Assembly (NCBI RefSeq): GCF_050948215.1
Contig: NC_135149.1
Coordinates: 14,923,001-14,987,000, forward strand
Origin: Halictus rubicundus
Taxonomy: Eukaryota; Arthropoda; Insecta; Hymenoptera; Halictidae
Direction of reading: 5' to 3'
Length of the DNA: 64,000 nucleotides
Shown here: one piece after another, positions 11,482-23,392 of the stretch
How positions within the stretch are numbered: position 1 is the first letter of the stretch
Layout: the number at the start of each line of letters is the position of its first letter
Program-made: the position numbers and the translations under genes
The notes under the pieces: generated by a model
The model's database searches: none
What the model was told of the DNA's origin: nothing
Seen by the model: only the letters and a program-made list of their open reading frames with translations

Positions 11482-12243
11482 TTAGGGGGACCCATAAGTA
11501 ATCAATTATTTTGAAATCTAAAACACACTTTGTAGTAAATTCAAGTTTTTATTTCTTAATTTATTATATAATCTCCATCATTATCAAGAACAGTTTGCCA
11601 TCTTTCCTGGAAATTTTTAATCCCCCTCTTATAGAAATCCAGGGTTCGTGAAGCAAAATATGACTCAAGAATATTCTTGATAGTTTCAGATAATTGATGC
11701 GGTATCCATATTCCTTGCCTATATGCTATTCTCATTTCGTGTAGGTGCCTTTGTATAGTTGACCATGTGGACCCAAGGCTTCTCGATAATTCTTGTATAG
11801 TTAATTTTGGATCAGATTCCACTAGAGATTTTAAGGTGTCATTATCAAATTCAACTGGTCGTCCACTTCGAGGCCTGTCAGAGAGATCATAATCACTAGC
11901 AACAAACCTTCTGAACCAACGTTGACACTTGTTGACCTTCAATACATCTCCATAAACATCGCAAATTTTCTTTGTTGTTACCGTTGCATCAAATCCCGCA
12001 TGAAAATGAAAAAGTATGCGAAGACGAATATTATCTTCGGAAAGTACGGACACCGCCATTTTATTACAGGGTTGTAAAAAAAATTATACTTTCTAGAATA
12101 CGTATTTCCTTTCCTAATTAAATAAAAAAAACTAATATAATTTCCTAATTAAAAGAATACGTGTTTCCTCTTCAACGATCGGTACAGAATTAAAGGCAAA
12201 ACAAATTCTTTGCAAATAATTGACAACGTATGGGTACCCTTAA
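11482..12243 (-). mobile_element. Mariner element with internal deletion
   Basis: A 762-bp element flanked by TA. The terminal inverted repeats are TTAGGGGGACCCATAAGTAA at the left and, read inward from the right, TTAAGGGTACCCATACGTTG, with similarity continuing through CAATTATTT. It contains a minus-strand transposase reading frame. Full mariners are about 1.3 kb, so roughly 500 bp are missing from the interior. The ends look intact enough to have been mobilised in trans. Confidence 0.88.
11556..12059 (-). CDS. Internally deleted mariner transposase
   Basis: An open frame of 167 codons starts at an ATG on the minus strand (12059). Residues 1-120 match the mariner/SETMAR N-terminal DNA-binding region. 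They include the first helix-turn-helix (LFHFHAGFDATVTTKKICDV), the YGDVLKV..CQRWFRRF segment, the SGRP linker (DRPRSGRPVEFD) and a second HTH with TWSTIQRHLHEM. After IPHQLSE the frame jumps to the family's extreme C-terminus (FYKRGI...ERWQTVLDNDGDY). The whole DD34D catalytic domain, including all three acidic residues, is missing, yet the frame is preserved across the join. It cannot catalyse transposition, but could in principle bind mariner ends. No frameshift or stop is seen in the 167 codons. Known mariners encode about 345 aa. Confidence 0.88.
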   Translation of the reverse strand: MAVSVLSEDNIRLRILFHFHAGFDATVTTKKICDVYGDVLKVNKCQRWFRRFVASDYDLSDRPRSGRPVEFDNDTLKSLVESDPKLTIQELSRSLGSTWSTIQRHLHEMRIAYRQGIWIPHQLSETIKNILESYFASRTLDFYKRGIKNFQERWQTVLDNDGDYIIN

Positions 12244-13075
12244 TATTTCTCAGATGCGGAGAATTTTTATTTTTCATCGAGATCCCAAGTTCAGTTATTA
12301 AATCTCCTTTCGTCCAGCATTCAATATAGCAAGCTCGTTACGTATTCATAATCCTTCGTATCTTGCGGTTGAATTTACTGTTGCCTGTAACGCAAGTATC
12401 TCCTCGATTTCTAATTTTTTTCCCTCGTTACGTACACGATTTGATGCTTCTCTTCGAACTCTCCGCGCGCGGAGTTTCACCTCTGGAATTTATAAATCGC
12501 TCGCTCCCCGGGGGAAATTAGGTCAGAAAGTACATTCCTTGCTCTCGAATCCTTAAAAAACGTCTCCTCTTCCACTTTTCTTGCTTTCTTCGCGGAACCA
12601 TAAATACTTCAGCAGCCAGAAGCGAGTAAACTAATAACTTTTTTGTTTGGTCGTTCGCAACAACCGAAACCGTTAACGATGCGGAGAACACAGCCGATCT
12701 TTTTTTTTTTCCCCAGTTAACAAGCTCTTATTCATTTCAACGAAAGTTCGCGAGGAAGCATCTCTTAAACGTCGCTTTCTGAAAACTTAATTGCTGCAAT
12801 GTAATTAGGTTTCTTGTTCAGTCGTCGCTTTAAGCGCTTCTTACTCGAACTTTTTCCAGATCCGCACAATAACGTAAAACCGTACTGTTTCCTCCTTTTG
12901 TCTCAGCGGTCCCTTAACGAGAAGAATATTGGCTGAAATTGCCGTTCAAAATATGAAACTGTGCGCGCAGTTCTTTAATTGAAATTAAGTAGACTGGTCA
13001 AGGTTCAGTTGTAATTGAGAATTTCAATTGTACGCGGTTTTAGCACTGAACAAATTGCAAATTGCATCAGATTAA

Positions 13076-13432
13076 CCCTCGGTCTCCTGCGAGTTTTGCG
13101 CCTGTGCCGGAGTCTGTTCTGACCCACGTATTTCACTACAGTTTTCTTTCGATATAAGGCGATGGCTCTGGACCGGCTTTCGTCGTATTTCGGATGAAGG
13201 AGAAAAAGCGTCGTCTCATATCGGAATAAAATTGTACATACAGTGATTTCTCTATATGTGTCGTCACGACCTGGATGATAAAGGTCGCGGAATTATCCCC
13301 ACTATCGCGGGGTATACCCCGTGAGAGGTCACGGACTTGTTCACATATATGGAGAATTCACTGTATTGACGGTCGCTCGAAATTATCCCACAGCGACGGG
13401 TCACGAATGACACCTGCATATCATACGGAGGG
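13076..13432 (+). mobile_element. TTAA-flanked element carrying a nested MITE
   Basis: Flanked by TTAA at 13072-13075 and 13433-13436, with inverted ends CCCTCGGTCTCCTGC and, from the right, CCCTCCGTATGATATG. Its left half (GTGCCGGAGTCTG, TTTCTTTCGATATAAGGCG, GATGAAGGAGAAAAAGCGTC) is the reverse complement of 47245-47425. It is interrupted at 13241-13363 by a family A element. Without the insertion it is about 230 bp. It is probably a piggyBac-like non-autonomous element, inferred from TTAA and the CCC ends. Confidence 0.72.
13241..13363 (-). mobile_element. MITE family A, copy 2 (short, nested)
   Basis: TA-flanked, with CAGTGATTTCTCTATATGTG at the left and ATATGGAGAATTCACTG at the right. 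At 123 bp it has lost most of the interior, but keeps the CGGGGTATACCCCG core. It lies inside the TTAA element 13076-13432, so it inserted later. Confidence 0.85.
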
Positions 13433-13844
13433 TTAAAGAAAGCGTGTTCATGTACAATCCTGATTGTCTAAAGTGAAGTGTAACGATCGCTCATGAAGTT
13501 GGATCAGAATTTCAAATGGGATAAACGTTTTGCCGATATAATGTCCCTTACGGTTAAAGAAACACGGTTACAGTGAATGCAGCTGACGGATGATGATCGA
13601 TCTACCTATAAAAAAATTTGTCTGGCTGTCACTATTTTTGACACGGCTAATGCGAACATTAACATTCGATGGGGTGCTGGCTAGCCACTAATAACAAGCG
13701 TTCGCGTTTAAAGCGATATAATCGACTCCCCATAAAAACGATGATGAATTTTTCAGTCAGATTAATCCCCCAATAATTGTGTCCCTTTTGGTCCCGAGTG
13801 TTTAAATCATCATTTAATTACTCAATTTCTGGCGATTAAATTAA

Positions 13845-14243
13845 CCCGTTGCCCTACAATATCGAGTCAGACTCGTGATGAAGATTCTGAACAGAGTCCA
13901 ATAAATATGTATGTTATTAATTTCCTTTAACACGTTGTCTGCCATGTCACCCATATGTGGGTGACGGAATCATTTGTCCAGGTGTTAAAACGAATTTTTA
14001 CGTTGATATATTCATTGTACCAAATTTGATTAGGATCTGTAAAATTCAAGAAAGTTGAAGGACTGCTCAACATCATACATTTAATTTTTTTTTCAATTTT
14101 TATTTCATTAAATAACTTACTTTGATTTCATGGAATTTTTGAGGTTTTTAGTTGATATGTATCCCTTGGAGAAAACATAGGCATACAATAAATATAAACT
14201 ATCTTTTATTTTCTATGAAATTCTGAAATAGTAGTGCAAGGGA
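13845..14243. mobile_element. TTAA-flanked element with internal hairpin
   Basis: TTAA lies at 13841-13844 and 14244-14247. The ends CCCGTTGCCCTAC and, from the right, TCCCTTGCACTAC match at 10 of 13 positions. The interior has a near-perfect palindrome around 13947 (GTCACCCATATGTGGGTGAC). It has no coding capacity. A similar start (CCCCTTACTGTC after TTAA) near 24458 may be a fragment of a related element. Confidence 0.55.
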
Positions 14244-15175
14244 TTAAATGGACAGTAGCCGAAACAGGAACAATAGAAAAATTGCTGAGTCCCGTTAGCT
14301 CCTATACGAATAAATATAGCATATTTTCTAATTTCATCAACTGAATCCGGAATTTTCTGGGCAGTGAGCTGATTGCAAGGGTGGAATAAGAGCTTCTCGG
14401 AGGTGCACGCAAAAGCATGACAGACCGGGAATCATTAATATTTATTAGCCCGTCCAGGAAAGTAAAAGATCCTGCAACCTTCGTGTTCCGAGGGCTAGAC
14501 AACAAAGACTTGCAGGGTGTTTCGGTCTTTAATGAGCCTCCGTTCGATGTCTCGTTATTTCCGCGAACAATAGCGTCGCTGGGTAAACAAATCTGTTGCA
14601 ATCGGAGCGAGACGACGAGAGGTATGGCAGAATCTGGAACGCGGAGACAGTTGGACCATGGGCGGTGAAGGGCGAGGGTTGAAAGAGGAAAATAAGGAAG
14701 CTTCTGTGACGGATAGCGTGAACGCCGTTAAAGCACAGTTCATGCATCTTTTATAAGAGCAGAAAACAGGGGGATGCACCCGGCGACGTTGCGAGTAATC
14801 GCATGATACGTCGAAGGCTAGGACGAGGGACGGGAACGGATGAGTCGAGGGGAAACACGACGTAGATCACGTGCACGCCAATATTCATTCACTTTGAGAG
14901 GCTTAAGCCCCATAATTAACGCGCTCCCGGAATATTTTATCGCACTTTAACCCTGTTACATCTTTGAACGGTCGAGGATGCGCCGCATACACGCTCGGAA
15001 GACTTGTGCCGAGTCTTTTTTTCGTCGTGCACGTGACCCTCAGAGGAGACACAGTCCGCGAAATTACCATAGTCGAATGTGTAATTTTAATTCTATTTTA
15101 GAAAGACAAATACGTCTCAATATGCTTGTTATATTAAGTCGACTGAAAATATTGGGAATCAGAGTTCTGAGAAGA

Positions 15176-15335
15176 ACTGAACCACGGGTCTGACTCGAGT
15201 TGTTTACGTTTGTTCCTTGTGAAGTACCACGACGCAGGTTCGTGTTGTTTACGTTTGGTCCGAACGAGGTACCACGGCTCAGGCTCGTGCTTATTGCTTT
15301 TTACACAAATTTCTTACCACGAGTTTCACTCGTTA
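15176..15335. repeat. 45-bp minisatellite, about 3.5 copies
   Basis: ACCAC recurs at 15181, 15226, 15271 and 15316, exactly 45 bases apart, each followed by a related G/C-rich stretch; the middle units share TTGTTTACGTTTG. Because 45 is a multiple of three, one frame reads as degenerate 15-residue repeats beginning YH(D/G/E) in the last three units. There is no long open frame around it, so it is probably non-coding. Confidence 0.75.
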
Positions 15336-18300
15336 TTCAATAACATCTGTTCTGTTGTATTATATTCTGCCACTTTTGAGGTAACTTATCGTGGTATTGA
15401 ATTAACCTAGGACTGAATATCTTAATTTTATCTTTGAAATTTAATTTAAAATCGCCTACGAACGCTATCATCGTATTTCGAGAATATAGTCATTTTGACG
15501 TTCACTCAGTTTTCCATTGACCTCGCGGGCATATTTTTCCCGTGAAAAGCTGAATACGGCAAGGTGAGGGAGGGCAAATTTGGTGACGGAAAACTTTCTC
15601 CGTCGACTTACTTCTCAGCACGAGACCACTTGACCTGGGTCACGTTATTTATCGCCCAGCAGATTTATTTTGGCCTAAAGATGGAAACGTCGGGAGCGTT
15701 CCTCTTTTTCGCAGAAGAAAGGAGGACCGGAGTCATAACAGCTTGGTCGAAGTTATTACGTAGCTTGAACGTAAACCGACCTATTGCAAAATTTCGACGT
15801 TGTGGCGCAGTAATACAACATTACATTCTACTACAAAAAAAAAGCAAGAAAAAAAGTAATTCTCAATATATTTATTTTTTGTAATAATAAGTTATAATTA
15901 CACTTGTGCAAACAAAAAATGGATTTTAATAGAACTGTACCAAGTTTTTAAATTCTAATCCTAAATTGTAATAAAATTGTAAGAATAGTAATTGTAAGAA
16001 TTAGATTTTTCACTACTTTGCTTACAGTATGTTGGGTCCCTTATAATTAATAAACATGATAGTGTGAGTTGCCTTGATGTGGAATATTTTTTTACGCAAA
16101 TGTCTTACCTGGTTTGAATAATCTTGCAAGAACTTAAGGATAACAAAACTGCACCGTTCTGTTTCCATAAATATGAACGATATGTGTATTGAAGTATAAA
16201 TAATTATTCTAAAGTGCATTAATGTCAACCAATACGTGTCAATATTTTTCTTCATAATTACTGCTAAGTATCGTTAAGCGAGACTGTTTTCTGGTTAAAC
16301 ATACTCTAAAAGAGAATGCAATTTGCTTCACAAGCTTTATTTAGTATCAAATATTGACCAAAATATGTGACAAGCATTGCTCCTCTTACGGACGTGTAGT
16401 ATTAGCTTCGTGGCCTATTAAACAAATTTACACGAACTCTCATTGTTGGTCCGGGGTTAGGTCTCATTGATTGGTGCGATGTCTATCAATTATCAAGCAG
16501 GAGGCAGGGCAGTTTACCGAAGTAAGCAAACCGAATTGATACGTACCGTTCAGGGTGAATTAAATCATACTTTCCTCACTGCCGAGTGAGACACCAGAAT
16601 TTTCATCTTAATTGCCATATTAATGTCAACAGCAGACAATGGCGATACACTTTCCGTAAATTTTATACGAGTTTAATGCCCGCGATGGCACCTATATTTT
16701 TATGAATGCGAGCAAACTGTCACTGGGTTATAAAAATACAGAAACCGTTGTATTCTTATGTTTAGAATAAACGTCGATCGAAAGAGAAACAAATTTCGAG
16801 CTTTGATCACTTCCATCTCATTAGCTCATTAAAACTAACGTAACAAAGAAACTTTTGAATTCTTCTATTTATTTTCGTTTTTTTTTTTTTTACAGTAAAA
16901 GAATTCCTTTTTAGGTTGAAAGAAGAACGAATTTTGAAGATTTAATAGTTGAAAAATTGCATATTTACGAGAAACTATCACTAGGTTACTGAATGTCTCG
17001 AAATGAAGAAACTGTTGTAAAATTATGTTTATAACATGCGGTGGTTGAAGAAGAAACGGAATTTCAAACTTTGGCAGAAAAATCGCACGTTTGCGGGTAT
17101 AATGAATGGTAAAAAATTCAACGCGAGTGGTACTATAAGCGAAAGAGTAAATAGGCGATGTTAGATTGTTTACATACACATGACCTCTCACTTTGAGAGG
17201 GTCTACGCCTTTAATTAGCACCGAATTGAATATTCACGACCTTTTTCAACTAATCGTCACGGGAAGCTCGGACTCTCTACGATAAATTGATGCGGTCTCA
17301 CACAGCCTCTGCGGGTGGTACTTCATGTTTCCCCTAACTTCTATTTTCTCTACGTTCTATTCCGCCTGGTAAAGTTCAATTAATTATACGGGCGAGAATT
17401 TTTCCACCATGAAAAACAGACCTCCACAAAAACATTAAAAAAAAAACTTCATACCAAATTCAGGATTTTATGCAGTTATGACAAAAGTTGAATATAAAAC
17501 GTGAACACGATTAAAAGAGTTGAGCAACAGAGAAATATTTTTTGCAAAAAAATAGCGAACCTTTTTAATATTATAGACAGTCTTAAAATAATTTACACAT
17601 TTACATACGATTTTATAGAAACTGATGACAGCCGCCAAAGCCTTTCTTGAATCTTACAGCAATATTACAATTTTGGGTTTTCTGCTTCATAATCGAGAAA
17701 TTATAGACTTTCCATCCCAATTTTGCCGAGAGGGATTTGTTGCTACAAATTATGCAGTTCTATCTTGTTTGTTGTAATCCTGCCCAAAACTTCTAATTTG
17801 CATCCCGGCAGACTCTAGACCCGGTTGTTTGTAAATTTAATACGTGTTAAGAGGAATTAGCAATTATCGCGTCTCGTTTATCGCGTAACAAGCAAAATTA
17901 CCGAATTTACATAACCGCCGGAGTCGCACGCGGCGCACATTAATTAACACATATATTAATTGTACCGTACAGCAGGCGGGTTCTCCGGGTAATAGCGGAC
18001 AGGGACGTTCAGAGTGCGCGAATAACTTGCGAGAGTCAACGAAAAATGAAGTGAATTGGCACACACACAGCCGGAAGATCATGTAATTGAAGGAATTTTC
18101 AGGGCCGGGAAACCTCGGTTAAATTCGTAAACTTCGCTGATAAGATAAAGAAGGGTGCCAAAGGGGGTGCGAGTGATTAAATCCGGAGTTAATGTCACGC
18201 TTCCCATAATTGTGCTCTTCGAGTTCAAGTGGCGTGGCTTGCCTCTGTCACAGACAATTCGTGTCACTTAGGCTCCGCTTACTTTCCTTTGTCTTCGTTA

Positions 18301-18531
18301 AGTTCGGATTAATACTGGAACTATAGTCGACGATCAATGTTACAATTCTGCGCAGCGTAACGACGTTACGCAATTGTATCTAACGTCGGACTGCGTAAAT
18401 GCCAGTGAATATTAATGCGAATATTACTAATTTAATTGCGAAAGGTACTTTAGTCAAAAATGTTTAATTTCCAAGCTCAGTATTTTCACTGTGTTTTAAT
18501 TGTGCACATAACATAATGCCAATTGCTAGTA

Positions 18532-18775
18532 CAGTAAAGTCTGGATCTAAGCCGAACGGAGCTACACGATCTTAGTCAGTTCGCCTAACCCCTCCACTGG
18601 GGGGCATACTCCACGAGGGGCCGAGAAGCTCGAGCTGCCTCGGTCGCCGAGCAGTGTAAACATACAAGTCTTGTTTACACGTGCTGTCCTTTTCTACGTT
18701 CGGCGCGGTCGTAGCAGCCCTGCACGATTTATGTCATAGCACGGACCCGACTGGGCTTAGATTAAGAATTTACTG
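18532..18775 (+). mobile_element. MITE family B, copy 1
   Basis: A 244-bp element with ends CAGTAAAGTCTGGATCTAAG and, from the right, CAGTAAATTCTTAATCTAAG, preceded by TA. Internal blocks include CTACACGATCTTAGTCAGTT, CCCCTCCACTGGGG and TCGGTCGCCGAGCAGTGTAA. A second copy lies in opposite orientation at 37431-37696. It shares with family A the CAGTRA start, TA site and a GAAGCTCGAG-type block, suggesting related sources. No protein is encoded. Confidence 0.75.
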
Positions 18776-21265
18776 TGTGCAGTTTGAGTTTGTACGGGGA
18801 TACTGGACCAGAATAGCATGACTGTTTTATTCGAATTTCAACTTGGAATCGTAAAGGAGATATTTGGCAATCTTTATGCAAAATAAAAATTGACGCAACT
18901 TCAACAAACCGGAAAAATATAAAAATCCATCCCCTATGTTTACAGACGTAACAGGTCGAAATAGACACGTTATTTGAATGTTTGTCCGGTGTGTTTACTG
19001 TTCTGTGTTTTTCCTACATACTTTCTCCACGGTCTAATAATAACAATGCCGAACGGTGGTTTAACCAATTTTTACCGAGACGAGTGGGCAGTATTCGCGG
19101 AAATCTTTTTGCTGTCGAAGCCGCAGGGGCAGCCGCGGCCAACCAGGCTCCTCACTTAGGTTGCACAAGTTTATCAGGTAGCAGATTAATTGTTCGGTGG
19201 TCGGGGAATTTACGATGGGGGACCCCGGTAGTTTATGCGATGCCGTGTAATAACTTTCTTCCCGCAAGAAGCATGAACTTATGCAAGGAATTTTGTTCCG
19301 TATATCGTCGCTTCCCGCATTCAGCTAATGAATTTACGGGCTCCTTGCCGACCGCGGGTGCTGTGCCACCAAATTCTCATCACTCTGTCGTCGAACATGA
19401 AAGATTAAAACTTATCGGAGCCCTGATATTTCCCAGGCGGACGTGTATCGAGCGTATTTCCCGATAACAAATCTGTCACTTGGCTCGGCCTACTTGCCAC
19501 CCGGGAATTGTTATTCAATTTTATTTCCTGACACAGTTCGGTCTCAATGTCATTTTTGTTTAATCTTAGCCTTGACATCGAACGGCTGATGCTGCCATGC
19601 AGATCGCGAATTCAACGTGCTCGCTACCGGCGTTTATGACAGTTGCAGCCTTCGTAGTTATAATTAGAGGATCGTGTGCGTTTATGGCGAAAACGTGCGA
19701 GTTAAACGGAAAATAGTGGAAAGAAGAAACAGAGTTAGAAGAATGGGAGAATATGGTCATGATTATTTTCGTCACAATTTTCGATACGTAGATAATTTTA
19801 GTTTAATCACTCCCTTGAGTTCCTCTGATATTTAGGATTTATACACCTCTTCTTTAAGCACATAAAACGATATCTTTTTATGTACAAGAAACCGCGAGAA
19901 TAGTACAGAAAGCATAATTAGGATTTTCTGCATTTTCGACAAGAATTAGCTGCAACTTCAAACAATGGACATATTAAAAAAAATTTAATAAGTGATTTAA
20001 ATCAATAAATAAATAATAATAATAATTTAAAAAATTTAAGAGCATCAACGTATTGGTTTCAGCTTGATGGAATAGTTAGAAGAAGAAAGAAATTTTTGTC
20101 TAGGCCCTGTGTATTGCAATCGATGCAAACATTTTTCATTTTGCATGAAGGTCCACCAGTTTAATACTTAGTGTAGATGGTATAAAAGAAACGTAGGAAA
20201 TAATTAAAAAGAGTGTAGAAAGACGCTGATTGGAATGAAATTGTAGGCTAAAACGAATGACAGACTGCCTTTCAAAATGATCGAGTGTTCCATTTTATTC
20301 AGAATACTGGTTAAAATTATCTACTCTGTAGTACAATTTCGATTTTGGTTGCGATAGAACGCTATTATGGTAAATTATCAGCAATCGGTAGCGAATTGTC
20401 TCGCAAATTTTCTTTGGCATTGTAAAGCCGAAATTTGATTCATCGCTAAGCGCGTTTACTCGGACTGTCGCGCGTCAAATTAACTTTGAGTGACTGACTC
20501 AAATGGCGAGCAAGTGACAGTTTATGATCCGTGTTGCACAATTTACGCCGCCAATGTTTGACGCAAATAAACTCGACTAGTCTGAGCGAGAGTAATCGTA
20601 GGCAGTTAGGCGATCGGTTAGGCGACGTGTTCTTCGTTTGACAGCCGGAGAACAAATGTTGACTTCGAGAAAGTTGATTAAAATTATCTGCGCATTGCAA
20701 GCATTACTTTTCATTACCCTCTTGGAGAATGGATATTTTTAGCACAGTAATGAGTAAATAATTTTTTTGGTAACAATTTTTTTGTCATTCATGTTTTACA
20801 ACTACTGAGCTCAATTATTATCCACTCCTTGTCATTCCAGATTTAACGTTTGACTTTAACGAATCGTAGATAAACGATAACGGAAATTGAATCCTGCAAT
20901 AAATAAACGAATAACGATTCGTTATTTTCTGTGCTTTGTTCAAATAAGAGTTTATCTGAATAACGTCGAACGCTGCCTGTTATCTCAAAATGGTCAACGA
21001 TTTATCACACATACACGTACGTTGACACTTGTCGGAAATACTCGTGGAGAACTGTCCGAGGTGTTCGCGGACAATTGATTATCCGATTTATTCGCGATGT
21101 CTGTGTCATGGGATTCACGATCGCGAAAGAAAAAATTACGCTTGGTCGCTGTAACTTAATCTGAGAATTGATTATCACAGAAACTTGTGTTTTTCTAGCT
21201 GCGTAAATTTTTATTTGAATAGACGGGACAACTTTTCAGAGAAAACTGTATGAATTCATCTACTA

Positions 21266-21453
21266 GGGTAAGGGACCCAATTACTGTGCGTATATTAGTT
21301 ATACTTCTTTTCAAAGCATAATGAATATTAAAAAAGAGATTTTTATTTCATTAAAACTAGTTAATATAGATGCTATATATCTCTTCTTCAATATTCATTA
21401 TGCTTTAAAAATAAGTGTAATTAATATTGGCACAGTAATGGGGTCCCTTACCC
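21266..21453 (+). mobile_element. MITE family C, copy 2
   Basis: Flanked by TA. The ends GGGTAAGGGACCCAATTACT and, from the right, GGGTAAGGGACCCCATTACT are almost perfect inverted repeats. The interior matches copy 1 (ATACTTCTTTTCAAAGCATA; AATATTCATTATGC), but the GGGGTACCAATTACT insertion of copy 1 is absent. Confidence 0.82.
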
Positions 21454-21760
21454 TACGTTGACAAATATATAAAAATCAAATTGATGCGTTAGAATCTGAA
21501 TGGATAGCAGCCATGAAATCGTCAAAAGGACCACTTCGCGAAGGTTAACGTGCAAAGCTGAATATTTCCATTTTGCATTGTCTGATTCACATTTTTAAAA
21601 TCGACACGGAACGAACAAGCACACCCCCTTGTCGGCTTCACATCTGATTTGGTAGCACCCTCCGCTCATAAAACAGGGAATACAACTCTCGCGATTATAC
21701 GCGAAAATGATAACGACAGAATCTATAAACGAGCATGTTTTCCGTCGCTTCCCTCGTGGA

Positions 21761-21776
21761 GGGGGGGGGGGGGGGG
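21761..21776. repeat. Poly-G tract
   Basis: Sixteen G residues in a row. It is a length-variable simple repeat and possible quadruplex former. Confidence 0.85.
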
Positions 21777-22350
21777 AGCGTCGTATCAGTAAATGTTTCC
21801 TTTATGATCCTCCTCAAAAAGAACTGATTCCCAGAAGCACTTACGATTGTATCAGAGACGTCAGCTTATAAGGCAAACATCGGGGAAACATCAGTAGACA
21901 AAGATATACATGGAAAATGATGTCCCTGTGACACTGAGAACATTCCCCGCGGGAGTGCTTACAGGAAAATGGCAGTCGGAGTTATTTTATCCGATTGATT
22001 CGTGCAAAATAGTTCGAGAGAGTAATTACTCGCTTGTGTTGCGCAGGGTGGGCAGATAATGTGTTACAAACTGTTTTCTCTGGCGCTATCGCATATATTA
22101 CTTTGTGTGTTGTGAGAGAAAACATTTAAAACAATTTAATCTGAAAAATATTACGGGGGTGAGGTTGTTAAGGGTGCGTCCTCATATTTTAAAATTGTAC
22201 ATTCATTCTTCCATGTTCAGAATCAAACCTATCAACTTTCATTCAAGATAACTTTTTGAAAAGGATAATTTATGCTCATGTAATTATATTACACTATTCT
22301 ATTCTATTCATTGATGCCGACTTTCGATTATGCAAACTAGCACTTATTAA

Positions 22351-22569
22351 CACTAGGTTTACGGAGCACTAGAAATCACTATTTTACATTACTTTATAAA
22401 AATAACATGAATGTATCTATCAAAATTTGTCGCCATTTCGTTTTAAATAATATATACCCAAAGAAATCAATTTGTTAAATAATTCCTCACGAATGGATCC
22501 TTACAATCTCAATATTCGTAAATTAAAAATGTTAGAATCCGCTATTTTGACGGGTCCGGAAATCTAGTG
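22351..22569 (+). mobile_element. TTAA-flanked MITE family D, copy 1
   Basis: TTAA on both sides, with inverted ends CACTAGGTTTACGG and (from the right) CACTAGATTTCCGG. Interior landmarks are TTTTACATTACTTTATAAAA and ATACCCAAAGAAATCAATTT. Related copies are seen at 24155 (opposite orientation) and 53451, with fragments at 44531 and 54785. The perfect TTAA duplication and C-start ends indicate a piggyBac-like cut-and-paste origin. No coding capacity. Confidence 0.78.
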
Positions 22570-22624
22570 TTAATAGCAGGAGCAAAGAGAAATTGTCTGA
22601 CTATGCAAGGCTAAATCTAATTAA

Positions 22625-22836
22625 CCTACCGAGCCTTAAAAGTAACTAATACATGTTGTCTTATAAAAATGACGAGATTGAATTTATTTGGATCTTGTAC
22701 GGTTCGTATTGTAATACATGCTCTCCTAAATATATTTATTTAATCATTTCCCACGAAAGCATTTTCACAATTTCAGTAATTGTAAAATAAAAAATCTGGA
22801 ATGGTCATTTCGACTGGCGGTGGTAGGTTCAGAGTA
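22625..22836 (-). mobile_element. TTAA-type MITE family E, copy 1
   Basis: It starts after TTAA with CCTACCGAGCC and ends with GGTGGTAGGTTCAGAG, an imperfect inverse. The interior (TTATAAAAATGACGAGATTG, TTGTAAAATAAAAAATCTGG) matches 37708-37898. The last bases before the right end carry GGTCATTTCGACTGGCGGTG, equivalent to the GGTCA/TGACC pair in the copy at 30271. The right flank is GTAA rather than TTAA. Confidence 0.55.
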
Positions 22837-23339
22837 AATCTGCTAGAACTAGCTAATAATGACAAGATTGTCTACTCAGACTTTATACAATTTTTATTGT
22901 ATGCAGTATAATGACAAGAATAAGTCTTATTAAGAAGGCTAAATTGTATGAATATGCTGCCTTCACAACTTACAGCACGCCACAAAGCTGATTGTGCCAA
23001 TACCTCGTGATCCACTGTACTAATTGTTCACCCGTTCACCAACAGAAAAAGCTACTCCGCCTCTCAAAAAAAAAAATTGTATCCTCGAATTTTGGGCAGA
23101 CTCGAGTACGTTGTTCGCGGCGGTTCGACAACGTATCCGCGCAGCGATGGCGAGAAAAACATCTGTCGCAGGAGGGGGGAGGAAACGTTTACGCTGAAAA
23201 GTAAACTCAACGAGTAGGAAACGCGCAAAGCTGTCTGACCCGGATTCCCTCCGGTTTCCGGCCGGGCAATATTAAAATTTTCCACGTGCTCGCCGTGATG
23301 AGTGACAGATAAGTCCCGCCTGAAACGAAAAAATCCACA

Positions 23340-23392
23340 GTGGGGCGAGGAGGGAGGAGGGGAGGGGGAGGGGGGAGAGGAGGGGTGGGCAA
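23340..23392. repeat. G-rich purine tract
   Basis: About 50 bases almost entirely G and A, with several runs of three or more G. It is simple sequence with quadruplex potential and no gene. Confidence 0.75.

Noticed and set aside
18353..18372. Small hairpin GCGTAACGACGTTACGC
   Set aside because: A stem of seven pairs in isolation is too short to call a functional RNA or site.
18982..19467. Open frame of 161 codons on +
   Set aside because: No recognisable domain, an overlapping opposite frame, and composition like the surrounding intron.
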